A DNA stretch of 12,557 nt. It comes from Chryseobacterium sp. (GTDB lineage Bacteria > Bacteroidota > Bacteroidia > Flavobacteriales > Weeksellaceae). The translations under genes were made by a program, and so were the position numbers. The stretch is taken from assembly GCA_030146295.1 (NCBI GenBank), contig JASLCD010000187.1:1-12557 (forward strand), given 5' to 3'. Within the stretch, counting starts at the first letter, position 1, and the number at the start of each line of letters is the position of its first letter. Shown here in pieces: positions 6,687 to 12,557 of the stretch. Under the pieces are notes generated by a model. It was not told the origin of the DNA. It searched no databases and worked only from the letters and a program-made list of their open reading frames with translations.

Positions 6687-7337
6687 TTAGACTGCACTAA
6701 CATTTTCATTTTCAGGCACTTTTATTCCTTCTTTGGTTTGAACAATTTCACCTTCGCTTTCAATTTTTTTCAAAACTCTGCTTACAACTTCTCTTGAAGT
6801 TCCCAAACTGTTGGCAATTTCACGGTGTGTGATTTTAATAGGATTGCTTCCGGTGGTTGAAATCTGCTGTTTGATATAATTCAGAACTCTTTTATCCAGC
6901 CTGTGGAATACTGCATCATTCACCATATTCATCACTTCCGAGAACCTTCGGTCGTATTCATGGTAAAACAGTTTGTTGATTTCCGGAAATCTGATCAGCC
7001 ATTCATGCATGATGGAAACCGGGATAAGAATAGCTTCAGAGTCTTCTTCAGCAATAGCATATACTCTGCTGATATAATCCGTAAGAATAGAAGAAAAGGT
7101 CATGAGACAGCTATCTTTGGGTTTAATATAATAATAGATCAGCTCTCTCCCATCATTAAGCGTAAAAACCTTGATAGATCCTTTGATTAAAAAAGGAACA
7201 AATTTATTCTTCTGCCCTTCTCTTATGATTTCAGTTTTTGCCTTTATATCAATGGCAACAGCATGTTTTTCAAGTTCCGATAAAAAATCAGCACCTAAAA
7301 AGCCAAATTTACTTACGGCGAACGAGTTATCAATCAT
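6687..7337 (-). CDS. Crp/Fnr family transcriptional regulator
   Basis: This 216-residue regulator has an N-terminal cyclic-nucleotide-binding-type sensor domain (about 1-120), a long dimerisation helix (about 121-160) and a C-terminal winged helix (about 161-210). The recognition helix S181-R-E-V-V-S-R187 keeps the Arg, Glu and Arg that CRP uses to contact GTGA. The cAMP-binding signature of CRP (a Gly-Glu loop followed by Arg-Ser/Thr-Ala) is not seen, and there is one cysteine only (C77), so neither cAMP sensing nor an FNR-type iron-sulphur cluster is likely. The signal is unknown; H111, H126 and H145 and C77 could be considered as haem or redox sensing residues, without proof. It lies 125 bases upstream of the redox operon on the same strand and probably controls it. 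Confidence 0.9.
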   Translation of the reverse strand: MIDNSFAVSKFGFLGADFLSELEKHAVAIDIKAKTEIIREGQKNKFVPFLIKGSIKVFTLNDGRELIYYYIKPKDSCLMTFSSILTDYISRVYAIAEEDSEAILIPVSIMHEWLIRFPEINKLFYHEYDRRFSEVMNMVNDAVFHRLDKRVLNYIKQQISTTGSNPIKITHREIANSLGTSREVVSRVLKKIESEGEIVQTKEGIKVPENENVSAV

Positions 7338-7364
7338 ATCTTATATTTTCTACTTTTTCTTAAA

Positions 7365-7372
7365 CAAAGATA
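7365..7372 (-). promoter_or_regulatory. -7 promoter element (TATCTTTG) of the Crp/Fnr gene
   Basis: On the minus strand, bases 7372 to 7365 read TATCTTTG, matching TAnnTTTG, 27 bases before the ATG at 7337. No TTG occurs at -33 spacing. No GTGA-N6-TCAC site is seen upstream, so autoregulation through that site is not supported. Confidence 0.5.
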
Positions 7373-7425
7373 TAAAATTGATGTATCGTTATTACAGATT
7401 TTTATGTTATTAAAGAAAATTAACA

Positions 7426-7441
7426 ATTAAAGAACTTTAAT
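7426..7441. repeat. 16-base perfect palindrome upstream of the Crp/Fnr gene
   Basis: ATTAAAG and CTTTAAT are perfect inverted arms around AA. The centre is about 72 bases before the predicted start of the Crp/Fnr transcript, on a helical phase used by upstream activators. It is AT-rich and may be chance. The rest of the 7338-7531 gap holds only the -7 element and the TonB operon terminator. Confidence 0.3.
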
Positions 7442-7462
7442 GTCTGTTCTTCGCATTCAACA

Positions 7463-7500
7463 ATAAAAAATACCCTGGTAACAACCAGAGTATTTTTTAT
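7463..7500 (-). terminator. terminator of the TonB receptor operon
   Basis: Bases 7463-7479 pair with 7484-7500 around a four-base loop, with one exception at 7474/7489. That exception is a G-U wobble in the minus-strand RNA and a C-A mismatch in plus-strand RNA, assigning it to the minus-strand operon ending at 7532. The lower stem is an A run pairing with a T run, giving the U tract. Confidence 0.9.
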
Positions 7501-7531
7501 TTAAAAACAGCTTTATAGGTGATACATATTT

Positions 7532-9688
7532 TTAGAATCTGTATTTAACATTAAATCCATAGAAGAAATATGCTTTTCCAGGGCCCGGATTAAGATCTGT
7601 ACTGACTCCTTTAGGATAACCATTTCCTGCATCAGAATCATTGATACTGTTTCCTAAGAACAGGAAGGTATAATTGATCTGGTTGGTAAGATTATTCCCC
7701 ATTACATATACATCAAGATCAAAATTATTGAACGTTTTTTTAAATCCAAGTTTGGAATTAAGAAGCCCGAATCCTTTTACCAGATTTGTATTGTTAAAAT
7801 CTGAGTATACATTTCCGAGATAATTATAGGTATTTACAAGATAGAATCCCGGTTTGGTAAAGATATCTAATCCTAACGCATATTTGTTTCTTGGAACTCC
7901 CACTACTGTTTTGTGATCGTAAGTATCTTTTCTTCCACCTACAATTGTTGTAAAATCTTTGTACTTCGCATCATAATAAGAAAGATTCACAAATGGAACA
8001 ATCCTCTCAATAAATGAGTTCTCTGCTCTGTACTGATACCCTGCACTGAACTCCAGTCCGGTATTTTTCTGGCTTCCGGTATTTGTCCAATAGGTTTGTC
8101 CCGGGGTAATACTGTTCGGAATTACGAGCTGTGTAAGTTTATCGGAATAGTCGATTCTGAATGCAGAAATCCGGTAATCTAATTTTGTATTCAGTAAAAG
8201 CCCATGTACACTGAAATCAAACATTCTTGCCCGTTCCGGTTTTAAATCATCATTTGTGGTATTTGTGGCTGTGATAAATGAAGATGCTGCGGTAGGAGAA
8301 TTATATCCTTCGCTGTAACTTAAATTAAAAATCTGATGTTTCCATTCTTTCTGTAGTGCAAAGTGAGGGGTATATGCCATATCATACTTTTTGTTGAATG
8401 ACTGGTCTTTACGCCCGGCAATCAGACCTGGCAGTGCATAGAGGTCTTTTCTGTCATAGTTGGTTCTGTTCCCACTCACACCAGCCAATAATGTAAGCCC
8501 CCAAGGTTTATACGTAAGATAATCGATTACAAAGTAGGTCGATTGATTGTTATTGTATTTAAAGTATGAAGCACCACTCATCCCGGTTGTCTGCAGAGGC
8601 TCTGTTTCAGAACCTGTAAATCGGTAACTTGAAGTAGTGGATACGGAGTTTTGTATTTCGGTTCCAAAATCTAACCGGTTTTCAAAATTATTAAACTCAT
8701 TCTTTAATGTAAAAGTGGAACGCAATCCTACATTGGGAGCACTTGTAATTCCATATGCTCCGGCTGAAACACTTTCCGTATTGGCGTTGTAATAAAACAG
8801 GGTTGTATAGTTTCTTAGGTTTGAAGTAAGACTTACGGTATTGCTCAACCCTACTCTTGTTGATTTTATTTTCGTTCCTGAATTTTTTCGGATATAAGCG
8901 GGATTTCCGTTATCGATCCCTGCATAATAATCATCATATGAAATCTGCCCAGAGGTATGTTCATAGGAATAGGCCTGGCTTGCAAAGAAACTTAACTGAT
9001 CTTTTTTGCTCAATTTCACTGTCCCATTTACATTGAAGAAGTTTTTCAATCCGCCACCGTTTGGTCTGTACCCGTCTGTTTCAAGATGTCCGTACGCGGC
9101 ACTTACCGAGTAGTTATCATCAGCGACATTCAACTGTGTTCTGGATTGAAAGGTTTTGAAAGCCCCAAACATAGCGTTCTCTGAAACGGATGCTCCTTTC
9201 GTAAAATCAGGACGGGTATAGAAACGAACTGCTCCACCTACTCCACCTCCATACATGGTAGCTGCGGGACCTTTGATTACCTCAACATTCGTTACATAGG
9301 CAAAGTCCACATCATCCAGAACCGTAATTCCTTCAGCGTTGGTTAAAGGCATATTATTCCAGTATGCTTTTACTCCCCAGTTATTAAATTTCTGATCATT
9401 TCCGTAACCTCTTAATACCAGTCTCTGACCTCCGAAATTAGTCCTTTTATCTACCTGAAGCCCGGGCATTGTAGATAAAGTCTGATCGATTGCGGCAGGG
9501 TTATTCCTGTTAAGATCTTCTTCAGAAAGAGTTTCTACCGATTGCCCGTGTCTCTTAAATTCTGCCCGTTCCTGTTTAATTTTTTTTCTACCCAGAATAT
9601 TTACTTCATCAATTGACCCTTCCTGTGTCTGCTGTGCATGTGCAATAGTACACCCTAGCAAAGCTGCAATGCATATATATTTTTTCAT
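7532..9688 (-). CDS. TonB-dependent outer-membrane receptor
   Basis: This 718-residue receptor has a signal peptide (about 1-19), a TonB-box-like segment DEVNILG (about 27-34), a plug domain (about 45-160) with LRGYG and VEVIKGPAATMYGGGVGGAV, and a 22-strand-type barrel ending in the outer-membrane signal FNVKYRF. It lacks the N-terminal carboxypeptidase-like domain of SusC-type receptors and no SusD partner is present, so it looks like a siderophore, metal-complex or small-ligand receptor rather than a glycan importer. It imports its ligand into the periplasm using TonB energy. Ligand unknown. It is the last gene of a four-gene operon, 24 bases after a membrane protein gene and followed by a terminator. 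Length is normal. Confidence 0.93.
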   Translation of the reverse strand: MKKYICIAALLGCTIAHAQQTQEGSIDEVNILGRKKIKQERAEFKRHGQSVETLSEEDLNRNNPAAIDQTLSTMPGLQVDKRTNFGGQRLVLRGYGNDQKFNNWGVKAYWNNMPLTNAEGITVLDDVDFAYVTNVEVIKGPAATMYGGGVGGAVRFYTRPDFTKGASVSENAMFGAFKTFQSRTQLNVADDNYSVSAAYGHLETDGYRPNGGGLKNFFNVNGTVKLSKKDQLSFFASQAYSYEHTSGQISYDDYYAGIDNGNPAYIRKNSGTKIKSTRVGLSNTVSLTSNLRNYTTLFYYNANTESVSAGAYGITSAPNVGLRSTFTLKNEFNNFENRLDFGTEIQNSVSTTSSYRFTGSETEPLQTTGMSGASYFKYNNNQSTYFVIDYLTYKPWGLTLLAGVSGNRTNYDRKDLYALPGLIAGRKDQSFNKKYDMAYTPHFALQKEWKHQIFNLSYSEGYNSPTAASSFITATNTTNDDLKPERARMFDFSVHGLLLNTKLDYRISAFRIDYSDKLTQLVIPNSITPGQTYWTNTGSQKNTGLEFSAGYQYRAENSFIERIVPFVNLSYYDAKYKDFTTIVGGRKDTYDHKTVVGVPRNKYALGLDIFTKPGFYLVNTYNYLGNVYSDFNNTNLVKGFGLLNSKLGFKKTFNNFDLDVYVMGNNLTNQINYTFLFLGNSINDSDAGNGYPKGVSTDLNPGPGKAYFFYGFNVKYRF

Positions 9689-9712
9689 TATTTAAATTTG
9701 TTACCATTAATA

Positions 9713-10276
9713 TTATATTCGCTTTATCATCAAGCTCATTTCCGGTGGAGGGAAAATAATGGATAAATAATGAGTGTTTTCCAATGGACTGTAATGTTTG
9801 AAAATAGGTTCTGAAAAAAGATCTGAAAAAAAACGAAATTCTTTTTTATCAACAACAGCAAATGAGCCTGAGCTCTTGTACAGGTTTTTATCATGACCGG
9901 GAAGATCAACCTGCAGCCTTAAACAGGATTTCTTACCTGCGAGTTTTTTTGAAAAGTCTAATAATGAGTTGATGATAATATCTTTCTTATCAATGTAGCA
10001 GAAGAAATATCTTTCACCTCCGACTATATTGATTTTGATAATGTCATAAGAATATCCATGAAGGGTAAATTCGTTTTCTTCTTTCCATTCTGCTTCTGTA
10101 AGGTCTTTTTCCGTAAAGCATATGGTTTCGGATTTTCTGAAATTATTCCGCGCAATACTGTATTGTGTTTTTTCGTAAAGTTCTTTTTTTACATGAGAAA
10201 TAAGAGAATATATCACATTACTGAATAACATGATTACCGGAATACACAGAAAAATAAAAAGTAGTTTTTTATTCAA
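9713..10276 (-). CDS. unrecognised single-pass envelope protein
   Basis: I do not recognise this 187-residue protein. Residues 4-26 form one hydrophobic segment (signal anchor or uncleaved signal) followed by basic K-K, so most of the protein is probably periplasmic. The soluble part has a patterned region EFTLHGYSYDIIKI followed by GGERYFFCYIDKKDIII, which reads like paired beta strands, then an amphipathic stretch LLDFSKKLAGKKS. The start is TTG at 10276: no ATG lies in frame between the upstream stop codon and this TTG, and the next ATG (codon 16) would destroy the hydrophobic segment. It sits between a lipoprotein gene and the TonB receptor gene, suggesting a role with that receptor. Confidence 0.7.
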   Translation of the reverse strand: MNKKLLFIFLCIPVIMLFSNVIYSLISHVKKELYEKTQYSIARNNFRKSETICFTEKDLTEAEWKEENEFTLHGYSYDIIKINIVGGERYFFCYIDKKDIIINSLLDFSKKLAGKKSCLRLQVDLPGHDKNLYKSSGSFAVVDKKEFRFFSDLFSEPIFKHYSPLENTHYLSIIFPPPEMSLMIKRI

Positions 10277-10291
10277 AGAATGAAAGAGATT

Positions 10292-10762
10292 TTAAGGCGC
10301 AGGTTCTTCAGACGTTTCCACATCGGTAAACTTATCAATATTTACCCTGTGCGGTGTTTGAGAACCTTTTACGGTATATTCTATCCAATTATCTTTGGGA
10401 TTTAATTTTTGAGCAGCAGGATTTTCATCCGGTGTTTCTGTGGGCACCTGATCAGCAACTCTGGTTTCATCATTGTTTTTATGCTGAAGATTTCCCCTTA
10501 TTGTTATTGTATTTCCTTCATTATTCTGGCTAAACGGAATAGTATTTCCTTCTGCTCTCAGTGCTTTTACCGTTACAATACTGTTGTTTTTTTTCTTCAA
10601 CTTAAGGGTATACATGATTCCCCTTACTCCTGATCTTCCTCCTACCCATTCTGTTTTTTCAGCAGAGATTACCGATATTGTTTTATCCTGATATGAAGAG
10701 GACACTGGCATCCCACAGGAAGCCAGCATCCAAAATAATATTAAATACAATTGATTATTCAT
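10292..10762 (-). CDS. unrecognised lipoprotein
   Basis: This 156-residue protein has a short lipoprotein signal with lipobox LASC (acylated C16). The mature part shows EWVGGRSGVRGIMYTLKL, a beta-rich core to about residue 95, a low-complexity acidic/Pro linker (ETRVADQVPTETPDENPA) and a terminal segment NWIEYTVKGSQ. I cannot name a family. It starts 3 bases after the stop of the secreted propeller gene. Its own stop TAA is in frame with the next gene, with only five codons between that stop and the TTG start. Context suggests an outer-membrane accessory to the secreted protein or the receptor. Confidence 0.8.
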   Translation of the reverse strand: MNNQLYLILFWMLASCGMPVSSSYQDKTISVISAEKTEWVGGRSGVRGIMYTLKLKKKNNSIVTVKALRAEGNTIPFSQNNEGNTITIRGNLQHKNNDETRVADQVPTETPDENPAAQKLNPKDNWIEYTVKGSQTPHRVNIDKFTDVETSEEPAP

Positions 10763-10765
10763 TGC

Positions 10766-12557
10766 TTAATCATCATCACCCCCTGTACGTCCCAATACCA
10801 GGAAGTTACCACTATATACAATCTCACCTTTGGATTCAGCTTTCAGTATATAATTTCCAGGTACCAATTTTTGTCCAAACTCTTCATCAGACTTCACATT
10901 TTTCTTGCTGTATACAAGTCTTCCTGATCCGTCTACGATGCTTATATCCACACTGCTGTATTTTGCAGTATCAAATCTCAGATGAGAAATTCCTTTTGAT
11001 GGATTGGGATATATGATGTTCATATTCTTTTTAGACTTGGTTTCTGTCGTTGACAAAGCTGTCACTGTATTCTGCGTCGTCCATGCACCTCTTCCATAAG
11101 TAGAAACCAATACTGTTTTTGTGGAAGGTCTGTAGTCTAAATTTGTGACTCTGATATTTCCTATATTTCCTGTTACTGAAGCCCATGTAGGAGTGGCTGC
11201 AAGGAAATCGGTAGTTCCCCAAACGCCCATTTCCGTACCTACTATTACTTCATTTGGATTGTCCGGATTTCTTAAAACTGTTCTTACCGGCATATCCGGA
11301 AGATTTCCTTCTTTGTTCTGCCAGGTAGTTCCCCCATCTGTGGAATAGAAAACGCTGGTCAGATTATAATTGGAAAGTGTCACAATAATTTCATTTTCGC
11401 TGGCACCAAATTCGATATCAGAAATAGTTCCTGCTGCCGGAGACGTTAGCAGAGTTGCCGCATATGATGTGGTATTTGCACTCGTCACTTTAAAGATTCG
11501 TCCTAAGTTTGTTCCTACAAACAATGTTGTAGAAGCGGTTGTATAAGGAGAAACTTTCATCCACGAAATCTGTTCATTAGTCTGTGCTGTTCCTACTGTA
11601 ACGGTATTGTTTGTAAATGTCGTTGCTGTTGCAGACAATCCGCTTGTCCTAAATAACGTTAATCCTGAACGATAAGAATAAAAGACATCATTGATTCTGT
11701 CTAATGCCATTTCATTGACGAAGTGTCCGTATGCATTTCTATTTGCACTTGAAATAAGATAATACGTATTGTTTGTTAATAAATAATGATTATTGTAAAC
11801 GTAACTTGCTATTTCATAATTATCCAGATCATCATATTCCGTATACATTCCGTCACCCCCTGTAGCCGACTGGCTGGTTAGGAAATTATTGGCCAGTGGG
11901 GCTCCATACAGCCACCACGAACCATTATCCTGTGCACCTGCTAATAATTCTTCATCGGCAGGAGTTTTTACCGGGTTCAGCATTGCACCGTAAAATTGCG
12001 TTACATTGTATCTTGTATTTCTTGCTGAAAAGCCTGTTGTTGCTGCAATATTATTTTTATTCGCTGCAAAGTAAATTCCGCCATCATTTCCAAACATCAT
12101 TTGGTTGGTAGCATAATTATTATAAGGATTGAATATGATTTTGTGTTGGTCAGCATGTACCTGTGACACCTGTAAAGCTGCCATATTATTATTATTCGAC
12201 CATTTTGAAATCTGCGTCCAGCTGGTTCCTCCATTGGTAGATTTATACAAGTCTATACCTCCTATATAAACCGTATTATCATCCAAAGGATCTGTCGCAA
12301 TTACCAGATCATAGAAAGATTGTCCTCTGGTAAAATCATTTGCCGGAATACTCGTATCTGTAGCGGTAGGAAGCACAATAGCAGGTGTTGCATCATTGGT
12401 GGCCTGCCATGTTGCTCCACCATCTGTAGATCGGGCAATACGGATGGGTTCCGAAGTCGTATTGGCACCTTGCATGAATGCATAAACTTTATTGGCATCG
12501 GTTCTGGAAAGGGTAAAATTTACTCTTGAACCGGAATTTCCGACATTATAAACTTCA
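10766..12557 (-). CDS. secreted Asp-box beta-propeller protein with T9SS type A sorting domain (N-terminus beyond window)
   Basis: The reading frame is open to the window edge, so the N-terminus is missing; 596 residues are visible. They include three Asp-box repeats, S-T-D/N-G-G-x-x-W, at visible residues 43-50, 106-113 and 405-412, and the motifs AQDNGSWW and STYGRGAWT typical of sortilin/BNR-type propellers and exo-acting xyloglucanase-like proteins. A T9SS type A domain starts near NIIYPNPSKG (about residue 514) and runs to about 588. An odd tail GRTGGDDD follows the usual end. The catalytic residues of sialidases are not evident, so enzyme activity should not be assumed; such propellers often bind or process proteins or polysaccharides. 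It is the first visible gene of the four-gene operon ending with the TonB receptor. Confidence 0.87.
   Translation of the reverse strand, partial: EVYNVGNSGSRVNFTLSRTDANKVYAFMQGANTTSEPIRIARSTDGGATWQATNDATPAIVLPTATDTSIPANDFTRGQSFYDLVIATDPLDDNTVYIGGIDLYKSTNGGTSWTQISKWSNNNNMAALQVSQVHADQHKIIFNPYNNYATNQMMFGNDGGIYFAANKNNIAATTGFSARNTRYNVTQFYGAMLNPVKTPADEELLAGAQDNGSWWLYGAPLANNFLTSQSATGGDGMYTEYDDLDNYEIASYVYNNHYLLTNNTYYLISSANRNAYGHFVNEMALDRINDVFYSYRSGLTLFRTSGLSATATTFTNNTVTVGTAQTNEQISWMKVSPYTTASTTLFVGTNLGRIFKVTSANTTSYAATLLTSPAAGTISDIEFGASENEIIVTLSNYNLTSVFYSTDGGTTWQNKEGNLPDMPVRTVLRNPDNPNEVIVGTEMGVWGTTDFLAATPTWASVTGNIGNIRVTNLDYRPSTKTVLVSTYGRGAWTTQNTVTALSTTETKSKKNMNIIYPNPSKGISHLRFDTAKYSSVDISIVDGSGRLVYSKKNVKSDEEFGQKLVPGNYILKAESKGEIVYSGNFLVLGRTGGDDD

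Noticed and set aside
10766..12557. Sialidase assignment from the Asp-box repeats
   Set aside because: Asp boxes occur in many propellers; the arginine triad and other catalytic residues of sialidases are not evident in the visible part.
1..12557. CRISPR array, insertion sequence, tRNA, rRNA or riboswitch
   Set aside because: No regularly spaced direct repeats, transposase frames, conserved RNA cores or long structured leaders were seen.

Overview
The window looks like chromosomal DNA of a flavobacterium (Bacteroidota), most like Chryseobacterium or a relative. The evidence is AT-rich intergenic DNA, start codons without clear Shine-Dalgarno sequences, several matches to the Bacteroidota -7 promoter element TAnnTTTG, two proteins ending in type IX secretion (T9SS) sorting domains, and a TonB-dependent receptor. 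The genus is an inference from protein character; no search was run. I saw no rRNA, tRNA, CRISPR array, insertion sequence or phage gene.

Left part (1-3420): a plus-strand NmrA-type NAD(P)-binding oxidoreductase converges on a minus-strand exported nucleotide pyrophosphatase/phosphodiesterase, with a perfect 20-bp hairpin terminator between them. A stand-alone tandem-GNAT acetyltransferase follows on the minus strand. These are ordinary genes, although the first has a candidate operator overlapping divergent promoter elements at the window edge.

Centre (3438-7372), the most interesting part: a Crp/Fnr regulator (6687-7337) lies directly upstream of a tight five-gene minus-strand operon. In transcription order this encodes a DUF5777-like outer-membrane beta-barrel, a mono-haem c-type cytochrome lipoprotein, a YceI lipocalin-fold protein, an exported ankyrin-repeat protein, and a DOMON-domain protein with a T9SS sorting tail. 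Gene junctions range from a 4-base overlap to a few bases, and the operon ends in a hairpin terminator. Between regulator and operon is an inverted repeat GGTGA-N6-TCACC, centred about 41 bases before the start site predicted from a TAAGTTTG element. The regulator's recognition helix (S-R-E-V-V-S-R) carries the Arg/Glu/Arg set that E. coli CRP uses to read GTGA half-sites. Regulator, operator and promoter geometry therefore fit class II activation. The gene content suggests an envelope redox module: haem c on a lipoprotein, possible haem b in a secreted DOMON protein, an isoprenoid/quinone-binding fold, and an outer-membrane barrel. That function is a hypothesis.

Right part (7463-12557): a second minus-strand operon encodes, in transcription order, a large secreted Asp-box beta-propeller protein with a T9SS tail (its N-terminus lies beyond the window), an unrecognised lipoprotein, an unrecognised single-pass envelope protein that probably starts at TTG, and a TonB-dependent receptor, then a hairpin terminator. 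The arrangement suggests capture and import of a substrate that I cannot name.
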